Positions 6,849-14,116 of a stretch of 15,625 nucleotides of DNA are shown in pieces. The position numbers and the translations under genes are program-made. Source of the DNA: Candidatus Manganitrophaceae bacterium (GTDB lineage: Bacteria > Nitrospirota > Nitrospiria > SBBL01 > Manganitrophaceae); NCBI GenBank assembly GCA_004297235.1, contig SCUR01000159.1, positions 1-15,625 on the forward strand. Reading direction: 5' to 3'. A model generated the notes under the pieces. It did no database searches, was not told the origin of the DNA, and worked only from the letters and a program-made list of their open reading frames with translations. Positions within the stretch are counted from its first letter, which is position 1. Every line of letters begins with the position of its first letter.

Positions 6849-8051
6849 ATGAGCCCGGTTTTCAAAACGATGAAGTCACGTCCTTACAAGAAAGCGCTGT
6901 TGCTCCTTCTCTTTTCCGTCCTCGTTCTCTGGGGGATCGGCCAGTGGGTCACTCTTTCCTCGTCGGCCCGGCAGACCGAGGCGAAGGAGACCGACCCCGA
7001 CGCGCTGAAAAAAGCGAAGATTGAAGACTCGAAGCGGCAGTTCCGCCTTTCCGAGCGGCGATCGGACGACCGCGCCTCGCCGCTCCCCTCGCTGCTCACC
7101 CTCTACGACGAGAATCAATTCCAGGCCGTTTCCGATCAGATTGTCGGCCTCTCGGAGCAGAAGAAGAACGCCGCCGTCCACCTGCTTCACGGCAACGCGC
7201 TCGTCTTTCTCGGCAAACACGAAGAAGCGGTGGCGGCTTACCAGCAGGCCTTTCGCCAGGCGGAGAGTCCTCAAGAGCAGGCCGCCGCGATGTCCAACTT
7301 CGGGCTCCTCTTCACGATCAAGGGGGTCTGGAAGGAGGGAATCCACTGGATTGAGCGGGCGCTGACGATCGATCGTCAAACCGGGAACCGGCGGGCCGAA
7401 GGGGCCGATCTCGCCCTTTTGGGGACCCTTTACTATCAGGCGGGAGATACGGCCAAGGGATCGGAAGCGCACATCGAGGCGCTGAAAATCGCCGAGTCGA
7501 TCTCCGATCGACGGCTGATGGCGCGCCAGCTCGCTTCGATCGGCAATCTCCATTACCTCGATCACTCCTATGACACGGCGCTCGATTATCAACAGAAGGC
7601 GCTGAAGCTCTATCGGGAGCTGGAAAATCCGATCGGGGAAGCGGTCTCACTCACCAGCCTCAGCTTCATCCATAAAGATCGGAAGGACTTCACGAAGGCG
7701 CTCGCCTATCAGTCCGACGCCCTGGCCATTCACGAAAAGGGAAAGGACCTTTCCGCTCAGGCCAATGACCTGATCAATCTGGCCCTGATTCACCAAGACC
7801 AGGGAGAATTGGAAAAAGCGATCGGATCGGCGGAGAAGGCGCTCAAGATTCGAGAGGGAATGGGCGACACCACCGGAATGGCCAACGTCGAGGGAACCAT
7901 CGGGACGATCCACCAAAGCTTCGGCAATCTCCCGCAAGCCATTCAGCATCTTGAAAAATCAAAGGAGCTCTTCCAAAAGGGAGGGGCCTCTCAACAGATC
8001 CATATCGTCGACCAGCGGATTCAGACCCTCCGAGACCAGATGCACAATTAG
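6849..8051 (+). CDS. Membrane-anchored tetratricopeptide-repeat protein
   Basis: The 400-aa protein has a basic N-terminus and one hydrophobic segment (about 15-33), so it is anchored in or exported through the inner membrane with the rest outside the cytoplasm. A charged low-complexity stretch (about 40-78) leads into about seven TPRs at a strict 40-residue spacing (about 105, 145, 185, 225, 265, 305 and 345), ending in a short coil. The 40-residue period, with motifs such as ALKIAESISDRR and ALKIREGMGD, is the TPR_12/LGN-like type that binds peptides in its concave groove. A partner is not evident. The start is unsure: ATG 6849 has AGG immediately upstream, and ATG 6870 gives a tidier signal-anchor (MKSRPYKKALLL). 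It is followed by a receiver-domain gene 202 bp downstream; a joint role is possible but unsupported. Confidence 0.9.
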   Translation: MSPVFKTMKSRPYKKALLLLLFSVLVLWGIGQWVTLSSSARQTEAKETDPDALKKAKIEDSKRQFRLSERRSDDRASPLPSLLTLYDENQFQAVSDQIVGLSEQKKNAAVHLLHGNALVFLGKHEEAVAAYQQAFRQAESPQEQAAAMSNFGLLFTIKGVWKEGIHWIERALTIDRQTGNRRAEGADLALLGTLYYQAGDTAKGSEAHIEALKIAESISDRRLMARQLASIGNLHYLDHSYDTALDYQQKALKLYRELENPIGEAVSLTSLSFIHKDRKDFTKALAYQSDALAIHEKGKDLSAQANDLINLALIHQDQGELEKAIGSAEKALKIREGMGDTTGMANVEGTIGTIHQSFGNLPQAIQHLEKSKELFQKGGASQQIHIVDQRIQTLRDQMHN

Positions 8052-8253
8052 CCTTTCCGCCGGGCCGAAGTCCAACCCCGTTCGCAGTCCAATATCCCTC
8101 TTCGAAAGAAGTCCCCATTTTTTTCTTTTTTCTCACTCAGAAGTTATGCCATAATAAATTGTTCCTCCGTGAAAGACTCGTGACGACGGAGCAACGGTGC
8201 AGAGGAACATCGCCGAAAAGCCGCCCAGAAGGCACAAACGTGAAAGGGACCTC

Positions 8254-8622
8254 ATGTCTGAAATGATCTTGGTGGTGGATGACAATGAAGATACGCTTAA
8301 GATTATCAAAAAAATTCTGGCGACCGAAAGCTACCAGGTCAAGACGGCCGCCGACGGACAGGAGGCGCTGAAGCGTCTTAAAGAAGACGACAGCCCCGCT
8401 TTGGTGCTTCTGGATATCATGATGCCGAAGGTCAACGGCTTCGAGGTCTGCCGGACCATCCGGAGCAATCCCCGGTTCAATCACATTCCGATTTTAATTC
8501 TCAGCGCAACCATCGACTCCGCCGCCCGGCAGCAGGCCTCCGCGCTCGGCGCAAACGACTATCTTTTAAAACCGATCGTCCCCTCCGACATTCTTCGAAA
8601 GGTCAAAGACCATTTGCTGTAA
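8254..8622 (+). CDS. Stand-alone CheY-like response regulator receiver protein
   Basis: The 122-aa protein is a single receiver domain with no output domain. It shows the acidic pair Asp9-Asp10 in ILVVDDNED, the phospho-acceptor Asp54 in LLDIMMP, the conserved switch Ser84 in LILSA, Tyr103 in ANDYLLKP and Lys106. All catalytic residues are present, so it should be phosphorylated by a histidine kinase, but no kinase lies in the window. Candidate roles are phosphorelay intermediate or motor control. I chose ATG 8254 because AAAGGG lies 5 nt upstream and the receiver fold begins directly after it; an earlier in-frame ATG at 8197 adds 19 basic residues with no domain. The gene ends 11 bp before the convergent NEW3-like gene, with no clear terminator between. 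Confidence 0.93.
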   Translation: MSEMILVVDDNEDTLKIIKKILATESYQVKTAADGQEALKRLKEDDSPALVLLDIMMPKVNGFEVCRTIRSNPRFNHIPILILSATIDSAARQQASALGANDYLLKPIVPSDILRKVKDHLL

Positions 8623-8633
8623 TCCGGCTCTCT

Positions 8634-9233
8634 TCAAAGAACCAAAATCCCCAACACCGCCGTGACCGAGACGACGGCCAAGATCCCTCCCCCCATGACA
8701 AAAAGACCTCCGACTCTGAAATGGCGCCGGCGCCGCAGCCTGCCGCCGATTCCGATGGCGACAAAACCGATCAGCGCCGGGATTCCGAAGAAAGTCAACA
8801 TATCCCGATAACCCGGCTTCAGATAAACCGAAAGGGGGCCGATAAAAGGCTTCGCCTCTTTGTCTTCCGCCTTGATGACGACATCGTACTGGGTCATCTG
8901 CTCGGTGAAGCTGGGAGGACCGCTTTTGGGAATGAGCGTGATATGGATCGGCGCTTCTTCATGAGGGGCCAGATCGACGTTCCTGGGATCGACCCGGGCG
9001 ATCCACCCCTCCGGCTTTCGCTCGATGCTGAGGGTGTAAAAATTCATCTCGTCCCCCGGATTCGTCATCACGATGTCGACGACCCGCCGCTCCCCCGATG
9101 CGAGAAAACGGGGCGAAGGAATTCGGGGGAAAACATCGGCCGATTGCGGCTCGCGGGGCGTCGCCTCCTGGGCCAGACCGAGCTGGGGGAGGAAGATCAG
9201 AACGAAGCCGATCAGGCGAATTAAGAGACCCAC
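8634..9233 (-). CDS. Membrane-anchored NEW3/FixG-like Ig-fold protein
   Basis: The 199-aa protein has an N-terminal signal peptide (about 1-21, ending LGLAQ), then an extracytoplasmic beta domain (about 38-140). Its pattern VVDIVMTNPGDEMNFYTLSI...GWIARVDPRNVDLAPHEEAPIHITLIP is typical of NEW3/FixG-type immunoglobulin-like domains. Two hydrophobic helices follow (about 147-164 and 174-198) with the positive loop RLRRRRHFR between them, which places both the Ig domain and the C-terminus outside the cytoplasm. The start is inferred to be GTG 9233, preceded by GGGGG 7 nt upstream. It overlaps the upstream gene by 13 bp; a longer open frame to 9575 only shadows that gene. It is the last gene of the four-gene glycan-like module. 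Specific binding partner is unknown. Confidence 0.75.
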   Translation of the reverse strand: MGLLIRLIGFVLIFLPQLGLAQEATPREPQSADVFPRIPSPRFLASGERRVVDIVMTNPGDEMNFYTLSIERKPEGWIARVDPRNVDLAPHEEAPIHITLIPKSGPPSFTEQMTQYDVVIKAEDKEAKPFIGPLSVYLKPGYRDMLTFFGIPALIGFVAIGIGGRLRRRRHFRVGGLFVMGGGILAVVSVTAVLGILVL

Positions 9234-9757
9234 ATCCGTTCCCCCGCCAAATAGGCCTTGATCTGATCGGAATGTCCCAACAGGCCGGCGAGCAGACCCA
9301 ATAAAACCAGCAGGACCAACGGAAGCCAAGGAACGAGAACCGGGAGGCCCTTCGGAGGGAGAAGCCAGACCCCATAGTTCAGCCACCACGCCATCCGGGA
9401 GCGGGTATCGAAGAAGTAATGGGTTGCGAACATGAAGGTGAGAAGGCGCGCCTCCCTCTCCCCGTATCGGCGGAAGAGAAGGGGGGAGAGGACAAAGATC
9501 GGCGTGTGAAAGAAACTCCGGTACTGGGCCCAGATCACATGATCGACGTCGGGAATCAGCGTCGTGAAAACCCAAAGGAAGAGGACCGGCGAGAACGCCT
9601 CCAAGACAATCAAAACAAAGAAAGCGAGACAGAGGTGGTTCGTCGCCTCCAGGAAAAGATAGAGATGCCAGTGGCTCACCCAGAGCGGCTGGCCGTACTT
9701 CTCGAAGAGAACATAAAAAAGGATGATCCCCGACATCGGCAAGATAAAGCGTCTCAT
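9221..9757 (-). CDS. YdjM/DUF457-like membrane protein, putative metal-dependent hydrolase
   Basis: The 178-aa protein is highly hydrophobic with about four to five membrane helices. It carries the metal-ligand pattern of the YdjM/DUF457 family: PDVDH (69-73, with Asp70, Asp72 and His73), then HT (84-85), then THYFFD (112-117, with His113 and Asp117). A YGVWLLPP segment parallels the family's xGxxLLWP motif. Members are called inner-membrane putative hydrolases; the substrate is generally unknown, but phospholipid- or lipid-linked substrates are plausible. Length is close to the usual 160-200. GGGAGG lies about 8 nt before the ATG, and the start overlaps the glycosyltransferase stop by 4 bp (ATGA), implying coupling. 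Its last 13 bp overlap the NEW3-like gene. The annotation as hydrolase is inference from ligands. Confidence 0.75.
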   Translation of the reverse strand: MRRFILPMSGIILFYVLFEKYGQPLWVSHWHLYLFLEATNHLCLAFFVLIVLEAFSPVLFLWVFTTLIPDVDHVIWAQYRSFFHTPIFVLSPLLFRRYGEREARLLTFMFATHYFFDTRSRMAWWLNYGVWLLPPKGLPVLVPWLPLVLLVLLGLLAGLLGHSDQIKAYLAGERMWVS

Positions 9758-11496
9758 CCGACCCCCTCCCTTTTTTCCGGAACTTCCGTCAAAGCGGCGG
9801 CCGTACCGGGTTCCGGGGAGAGGGCGTCGGCGTCGATCTGCTTCCTGCGTTTATCGGTCACCCAGAAGGTGAGATACCGCCCGATCAGGAGCCGGGTCTG
9901 CGCATCGACGGCCGGCAGCCCCACCAGGAAAACATAGGAAAAGGGGACCAAGGCCCATTGCAACGTCATCGACACCGTCCTCCACCGACCGTAGCGCGCG
10001 GGGCGGGGGGGAAGGAGCGCATGACAGAGGAAAACCGAGAGGAGCACCCCGACCATCGCTATCGACAAGATCGACCGGGTGGTCGCATGGAAATTATAGG
10101 CGAGGACCGTCTGGTTGAACTCCCGCCCGCCGACGAGCAGGGGAAGAATGCCGAAGAACGGAATGACGAAGGGAGCGCTGGCCCAGCTATAATTTCCCTC
10201 AAGCATCCGGAAGACATGCTTGACCTTCTTTCGAAGCGGGATGGCGCGGTCGACCAGGAATCCGCGCATCATCAACGGGAACTTTTCGATCCCCCATGCC
10301 CACCGCCGCATCTGTTTGTATTGATTGATGAGCGTCCTCCAATAACTCTCCGCGAGGTTCGCATCCATCGAGACGGGGACATAAAGCGGGACGGTCTCGT
10401 ATTTCCCGCCGTAGTAGAGATAACAGGAATAGAAGATCACCGAATCATCCGAAATAACGTCCACCGGCCAGTAGCCGACCTCCACCAGCGCCTTGAACGA
10501 CATTGCGTGGCTGGAGAAGGTAATGAGGAGATCGGGCCGGATGCTCTGGACCATGTGCCAAAACGTGGTGCTGTTGGCGACCACCCGCGCGAACGACGGC
10601 GCATCCCAAATATTGTTATGGTACATCGGCAACGGCTGGTAGCTCCGCCGGGTCCGTTGCGGGTGGATAATGTAGTTGTAGGTGAGGCAGCCGAAATATT
10701 GTCGATCGACGCAGGTGTCGGCGTCGAATGCGGAGAGGATCACCCGATCGTAGGCGATCTTTTCCTGATCGAGGTATTCCCTGGCCTGGCGGGCCGCCCA
10801 CGCCATGTTCGCCCCTTTGACGCGCGCCTCGCCCGCGATCCCATCGGGATGAAACGTGGTCAGCAGCGCGCCGAAAGAAGAGCCGAACTCCTTCCGAAGG
10901 ATCTGGGCCTTCCGATAAGCGGGGATCCCCTCCCGTTCCTCGAAGGCGAGCACCACGATCATCCGCTCGTCCGGATAATCGGCCTTCAAGAGCGCTTTGA
11001 GCGAAGTGCGGAGGATCTCGATCCCTTCGCGGTAGGTCGGGAAGATCACCAGGTGCCGGATGGTCGTCCAATCCCAAACAGCCGTCCCATCCGCTTCGAT
11101 CCGCTCGATCTCCTGCAGATGAAGGCGCAGACTCCGGCGTCTCCGTCGCTCGGCCCCTTCCCTTTCCATCCGCGCCATCTCCAGCTCGATTTCACGCCGG
11201 TAGACCGAGACCTCTCCGGAGACCTTCTCGCACCGCCTCCGCCAGTCCGTTCCCCACTCCACCCGAACGCGCCGGTAGGCGAACCACATGAAGAGCGAAA
11301 AATAGGTGACGCGAATCAGCCAATAGAGATCATAGGCGATAATAAAAACGGCCACCCAGACCGGCCGGAAGAAAGAGAAAACAAAAAGACCGAGGAAGGT
11401 CCCCCAAAGAAGGGAGCCGGGGATGATTTCAAAGACACGCTGGAGGAGCGCATCCCTCCGATGGGAAGGTCGAGGCGAAGGGAGGAAGACGCTCAT
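9754..11496 (-). CDS. Membrane-bound family 2 glycosyltransferase with QxxRW motif
   Basis: The 580-aa protein resembles processive cellulose/hyaluronan-synthase-type GT2 enzymes, which polymerise and export a polysaccharide from a nucleotide sugar. Two N-terminal membrane helices (about 24-42 and 45-72) are followed by an unusual highly charged, Arg/Glu-rich coil (about 77-135). The GT-A domain starts at TTIRHLVIFPTYREG (about 144) and has FDADT with the D258-A-D260 metal site. The catalytic acidic pair D350-D351 (VISDDSV) and QMRRW (395-399) follow. Three or four further helices occupy 430-545, before a cytoplasmic tail. No PilZ domain is present. The start at 11496 (MSVFLPSP) overlaps the PEGA-protein stop by one base (TAATG), which supports it over an upstream open frame reaching 11727. 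The sugar donor cannot be read from sequence. Confidence 0.88.
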   Translation of the reverse strand: MSVFLPSPRPSHRRDALLQRVFEIIPGSLLWGTFLGLFVFSFFRPVWVAVFIIAYDLYWLIRVTYFSLFMWFAYRRVRVEWGTDWRRRCEKVSGEVSVYRREIELEMARMEREGAERRRRRSLRLHLQEIERIEADGTAVWDWTTIRHLVIFPTYREGIEILRTSLKALLKADYPDERMIVVLAFEEREGIPAYRKAQILRKEFGSSFGALLTTFHPDGIAGEARVKGANMAWAARQAREYLDQEKIAYDRVILSAFDADTCVDRQYFGCLTYNYIIHPQRTRRSYQPLPMYHNNIWDAPSFARVVANSTTFWHMVQSIRPDLLITFSSHAMSFKALVEVGYWPVDVISDDSVIFYSCYLYYGGKYETVPLYVPVSMDANLAESYWRTLINQYKQMRRWAWGIEKFPLMMRGFLVDRAIPLRKKVKHVFRMLEGNYSWASAPFVIPFFGILPLLVGGREFNQTVLAYNFHATTRSILSIAMVGVLLSVFLCHALLPPRPARYGRWRTVSMTLQWALVPFSYVFLVGLPAVDAQTRLLIGRYLTFWVTDKRRKQIDADALSPEPGTAAALTEVPEKREGVG

Positions 11497-12962
11497 TATG
11501 AACGGCTCCCGAGGAGCGATCGGGGCTTGCCGAAGGCAAGGTCGGCTTGGTAGAGGCGATTTCGAAAAAGAAAATAGACCTGATCGCGGTCGTGATAAAC
11601 GAATTTCGGCGCTTCCCCCGGGATCCGGAGAAGAGAATAGGTGTTGGGCAGGCCCTGCCCCCCGGTTTCGGTGATGTAAACGGCATCGTCGGCGCCGTAG
11701 AGAATATGGAATTGATCGCTGTACCAAGTCGGCCCGATGACGGCGCCCCTGCGATGAACCACCAGCTCATAAGAGCCGGCCTCCGGCGCGCCGAGGGTCC
11801 CTCCTTCTTGAAGATAGTGAACGATCAGCCCCTGTTTGGTTTGATAGAGAAGACGCCCCCCCGTTTCATCAAACAGGGCGGCCTGAACGCTCCCGGCCAG
11901 CGGCAGAACCCTTCCGGAAGGAACATTGTCGATGAGCCAGAGCACTTTGTGCCGGTCGATCAATGCGATCTCTCCGTGCGCCGACAACACCAACTGCTCG
12001 GTGAGCCCCCCCTCCGATTCGATCGGAAGCGCCGCGATCTCCGTCCGCTCTCCCGTCCCGAGATCCTGCTTGAAGAGCACCGGAGGAGAGATCGTCACAA
12101 AGTAGACAAAATGATCGAGGAGGGAATATCCTTGAATCGGATCGGGAACAACCCGCTCGATCGATTTCGTTCCATAATCGGCCCGGTAAAGCGCTCTCCC
12201 TTGCATGAAGAAAAGATTCAATCCCGTTTTGCTCCACTTCCACTGATCGATTTCCCCTTTTTCCGGAGGGATGACTTCAAACGCCCCCTCTTTCCCCCCC
12301 TCCGATAACGGGAGGATAAAATACCTCCTGGAGGCGGCGGTCGAGACTGAAAAAGCGATCCCTTGGCCCTCCATCAGCCAAAGAAGGCGGTTGATCGCGC
12401 TGTCGGACGAGAGCACCTCTTTTTCCTCTGTATGGAGCGGGAAGAGAAGACGCTCTTTCTCCCCCTCCAAACTGAAGAGCCAAAGGCTCTCCCCTTCATC
12501 CGATGTCCCGGCCGATTTTCCCGCCGATTTTCCCGGACGGACATAGACCAGGTTCCGGCCGTCGGGGGAGACGGCGAATGTGCGGATCTCTTCGTTTAAA
12601 ACGGAGGAGACGGCGATCCGTTTCGGGATGAGTAGGATCTGATCCTCCGCGGTGATACGGTGGCCCTGGACCTCCACCTCTTTCCGCCACGGGCGAAACC
12701 CGTCGGCCTCCAGCTCCAGCGTGTAGCGGGAGGGAGAAAGACCCTGGATCTCGGCCGGCGTTCGCTTCACCTCTTCCTGGCGATTGATGAAGATCTTCGC
12801 CCCTTCCGGATAAGATTTTAAGACAAGGGTTCCGGTGGGGACCAATACCTGTTCTTGAAAAGAATAACGGTATCCGCTGGCCCCCAGAATGACGACGGGT
12901 GCGACGACGGTGAATAAAAAGAAAGCCCCGAGAAAGAGGGCCCTTCGATGATGCAGCTTCAT
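11496..12962 (-). CDS. Membrane-anchored PEGA-domain/beta-propeller-like protein
   Basis: The 488-aa protein has an N-terminal signal anchor (about 7-28), placing the rest outside the cytoplasm. A PEGA domain follows (about 45-112: GTLVLKSYPEGAKIFINR, RTPAEIQGLSPSRYTLELEADGFRPW), a surface-layer-associated beta-sandwich. The rest is beta-rich with repeated blade-like segments (FAVSPDGRNLVYVRPG, INRLLWLMEGQGIAFSVS, WKWSKTGLNLFFMQGRALYRAD, GPTWYSDQFHILYGADDAVYITE), consistent with a WD40/TolB-like propeller. Overall it resembles PEGA proteins common in Patescibacteria. I chose ATG 12962; longer starts run into a short-repeat leader. The Shine-Dalgarno is weak. The stop overlaps the glycosyltransferase start by one base. 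Function unknown; a glycan-binding or scaffold role in the module is inferred. Confidence 0.82.
   Translation of the reverse strand: MKLHHRRALFLGAFFLFTVVAPVVILGASGYRYSFQEQVLVPTGTLVLKSYPEGAKIFINRQEEVKRTPAEIQGLSPSRYTLELEADGFRPWRKEVEVQGHRITAEDQILLIPKRIAVSSVLNEEIRTFAVSPDGRNLVYVRPGKSAGKSAGTSDEGESLWLFSLEGEKERLLFPLHTEEKEVLSSDSAINRLLWLMEGQGIAFSVSTAASRRYFILPLSEGGKEGAFEVIPPEKGEIDQWKWSKTGLNLFFMQGRALYRADYGTKSIERVVPDPIQGYSLLDHFVYFVTISPPVLFKQDLGTGERTEIAALPIESEGGLTEQLVLSAHGEIALIDRHKVLWLIDNVPSGRVLPLAGSVQAALFDETGGRLLYQTKQGLIVHYLQEGGTLGAPEAGSYELVVHRRGAVIGPTWYSDQFHILYGADDAVYITETGGQGLPNTYSLLRIPGEAPKFVYHDRDQVYFLFRNRLYQADLAFGKPRSLLGSRS
11505..11517 (-). promoter_or_regulatory. Small hairpin enclosing the glycosyltransferase Shine-Dalgarno
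   Basis: On the minus strand GCTCC and GGAGC (5-bp stem, 3-nt loop) enclose the GGGAG that is the only visible Shine-Dalgarno for the ATG at 11496. It lies inside the end of the PEGA coding sequence, so ribosomes finishing that gene would melt it. This is a plausible coupling device, inferred from the sequence only. Confidence 0.4.
12511..12534 (-). repeat. Perfect 12-bp tandem duplication in the PEGA gene
   Basis: The 12-mer gccgattttccc occurs twice head to tail and in frame, encoding the repeated GKSA in PGKSAGKSAGTS, in a loop between predicted propeller strands. It looks like a recent slippage duplication that keeps the frame. Confidence 0.85.
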
Positions 12963-12983
12963 GGGCGTTCCAGCAATTATTGA

Positions 12984-13006
12984 GGATTGCGGATTTGCGA
13001 TTGCGG
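12984..13006. repeat. Degenerate GGATTGC short repeats upstream of the PEGA gene
   Basis: Three back-to-back near-copies (GGATTGC, GGATTTGC, GATTGCGG) lie in the 103-bp gap between the second BON gene and the PEGA gene. Similar short tandem strings are seen in intergenic spacers of some environmental genomes. I assign no function. Confidence 0.5.
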
Positions 13007-13065
13007 AATCGAACAATGAGAAGAATGCGCCGTTCTCCTTTACTCCGCATTCCCATCCGAAATTT

Positions 13066-13608
13066 TTATTCCAGGACTTCTAATTGGTTTTCAACTGAAA
13101 CGACTCCGACGGTGTTTCGCGCAATCTGCTCCGCCGCTCTCTTTTCATCTTCACTCTGGACACGGCCGGTAAGAATGACCTTTCCTTTTTCCGACGCGAC
13201 ATCGATCGGAAGCGCGTGGGTCAATGGATTTTGAATTAATTTCGATGTAATCTTCGACGTGATCACCGCATCTTCAAACCGGTCGGCTCTCCTCGTCCGG
13301 CCCACCTCCAAGAGATTCTCAACCCCTCGAACGCCGAGCACCTCCGCCGCCAGCTCGCCCGCGCGCCGTTTGCGATCTTCCGTCGGAAGCGCGCCCGAAA
13401 GGGTCACGAGCCCTTGGTGGGTATCGACATTGATCCGGAAGAGATGGAGGGTGGGATCATTGGACAGCTTCGTCCGGATCCTCGACGTGATCGTTGCGTC
13501 ATTGATCTGCTCTTCATTGACCTTTTCGGGAGATGAAACACATCCGGCCATTCCGATGACCCATCCAAACAAAAGGACGCTAAGGATGCCATAGATCAGC
13601 CTCCTCAT
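13066..13608 (-). CDS. Double-BON-domain lipoprotein
   Basis: The 180-aa protein carries a lipoprotein signal peptide with lipobox MAGC (Cys23); residue +2 is Val, not Asp, so sorting to the outer membrane is expected. Two BON domains follow (about 35-103 and 107-178), each with the typical ITSRIRTKL...INVDTHQGLVTLSG / ITSKITSKL...IDVASEKGKVILTG and GVxxVEN motifs. BON domains bind phospholipid or other envelope ligands; the arrangement is like OsmY/DolP, which maintain the outer membrane under stress. I chose ATG 13608 because GGAG sits 6 nt upstream; ATG 13620 four codons earlier has no Shine-Dalgarno. It lies 86 bp after the other BON gene, across a strong hairpin. Confidence 0.9.
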   Translation of the reverse strand: MRRLIYGILSVLLFGWVIGMAGCVSSPEKVNEEQINDATITSRIRTKLSNDPTLHLFRINVDTHQGLVTLSGALPTEDRKRRAGELAAEVLGVRGVENLLEVGRTRRADRFEDAVITSKITSKLIQNPLTHALPIDVASEKGKVILTGRVQSEDEKRAAEQIARNTVGVVSVENQLEVLE

Positions 13609-13649
13609 TTTTTTCTCCATTGTGTATATAGGATGTGTATTGAATCGAT

Positions 13650-13686
13650 GATCGGGGGAGCGGTCTCACGGACCGCTCCCCCGATC
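13650..13686. terminator. Perfect 16-bp hairpin between two BON genes
   Basis: GATCGGGGGAGCGGTC (13650-13665) and its exact complement (13671-13686) flank a 5-nt loop. The stem is perfect and GC-rich. On the minus strand, the direction of the genes, it follows the stop of the upstream BON gene by 8 bp but has no U-tract after it. The plus-strand tail (GGATTTCTTT) is slightly T-rich. It may be a partial terminator, an mRNA-stabilising 3' end or a processing site. Confidence 0.65.
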
Positions 13687-13694
13687 GGATTTCT

Positions 13695-14099
13695 TTACCC
13701 TAAATCTTCCAACATAATAACGTGCAATGTGCTTCCCGGACGTTTTGAAGAGGAGCCCTCGATGCGTCCGACCTTGAGATTATCCTCGACCTTTCGGACC
13801 CCCTCGGTGTTCTTTGCAAGATCGACCGCCTTCCGCTTCTGATCGGGGGTGTCGACCACACCGCTCAAGAAGACAACCCCGCTCTGGGTATCCACATCAA
13901 TCTTCATCCCGTTGAGCGCGTCGTCCGAGAGCAGCTTTGCTTTTACTTTGGCCGTCAATGCCGCATCATCGGTTCGCGTGGCGGTCCCGGCGCCCCGATC
14001 GGTCGTCCCTTCGTTGTCGTGACGACCCCAAGAGGCGCAACCGGTCATCACACCGATCAAAAGAACGAAGATCAACATCTTGCTGAATGTCTCTTTCAT
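13695..14099 (-). CDS. Single-BON-domain lipoprotein
   Basis: The 134-aa protein has a lipoprotein-type signal peptide with MTGC (Cys21, +2 Ala), a linker rich in Gly, Thr and Asp (about 22-43), and one BON domain (about 44-112: DAALTAKVKAKLLSDDALNGMKIDVDTQSGVVFLSGVVDTPDQKRKAVDLAKNTEGVRKVEDNLKV, seen here as its main motifs). A 20-residue tail follows. It is likely tethered to the outer membrane facing the periplasm. AAGGAG lies 8 nt before the ATG. It starts 17 bp after the beta-barrel gene and is almost certainly cotranscribed with it. The paralogous double-BON gene follows, suggesting an old duplication in the operon. Confidence 0.9.
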   Translation of the reverse strand: MKETFSKMLIFVLLIGVMTGCASWGRHDNEGTTDRGAGTATRTDDAALTAKVKAKLLSDDALNGMKIDVDTQSGVVFLSGVVDTPDQKRKAVDLAKNTEGVRKVEDNLKVGRIEGSSSKRPGSTLHVIMLEDLG

Positions 14100-14116
14100 T
14101 GTGTTTCTCCTTGTAC

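Noticed and set aside
9958..11553. A 531-residue plus-strand open frame opposite the glycosyltransferase and PEGA genes
   Set aside because: It is a long antisense shadow: the encoded sequence is rich in Arg, Pro, Glu and His with no domain, while the minus strand shows clear GT2 motifs and overlapping starts.
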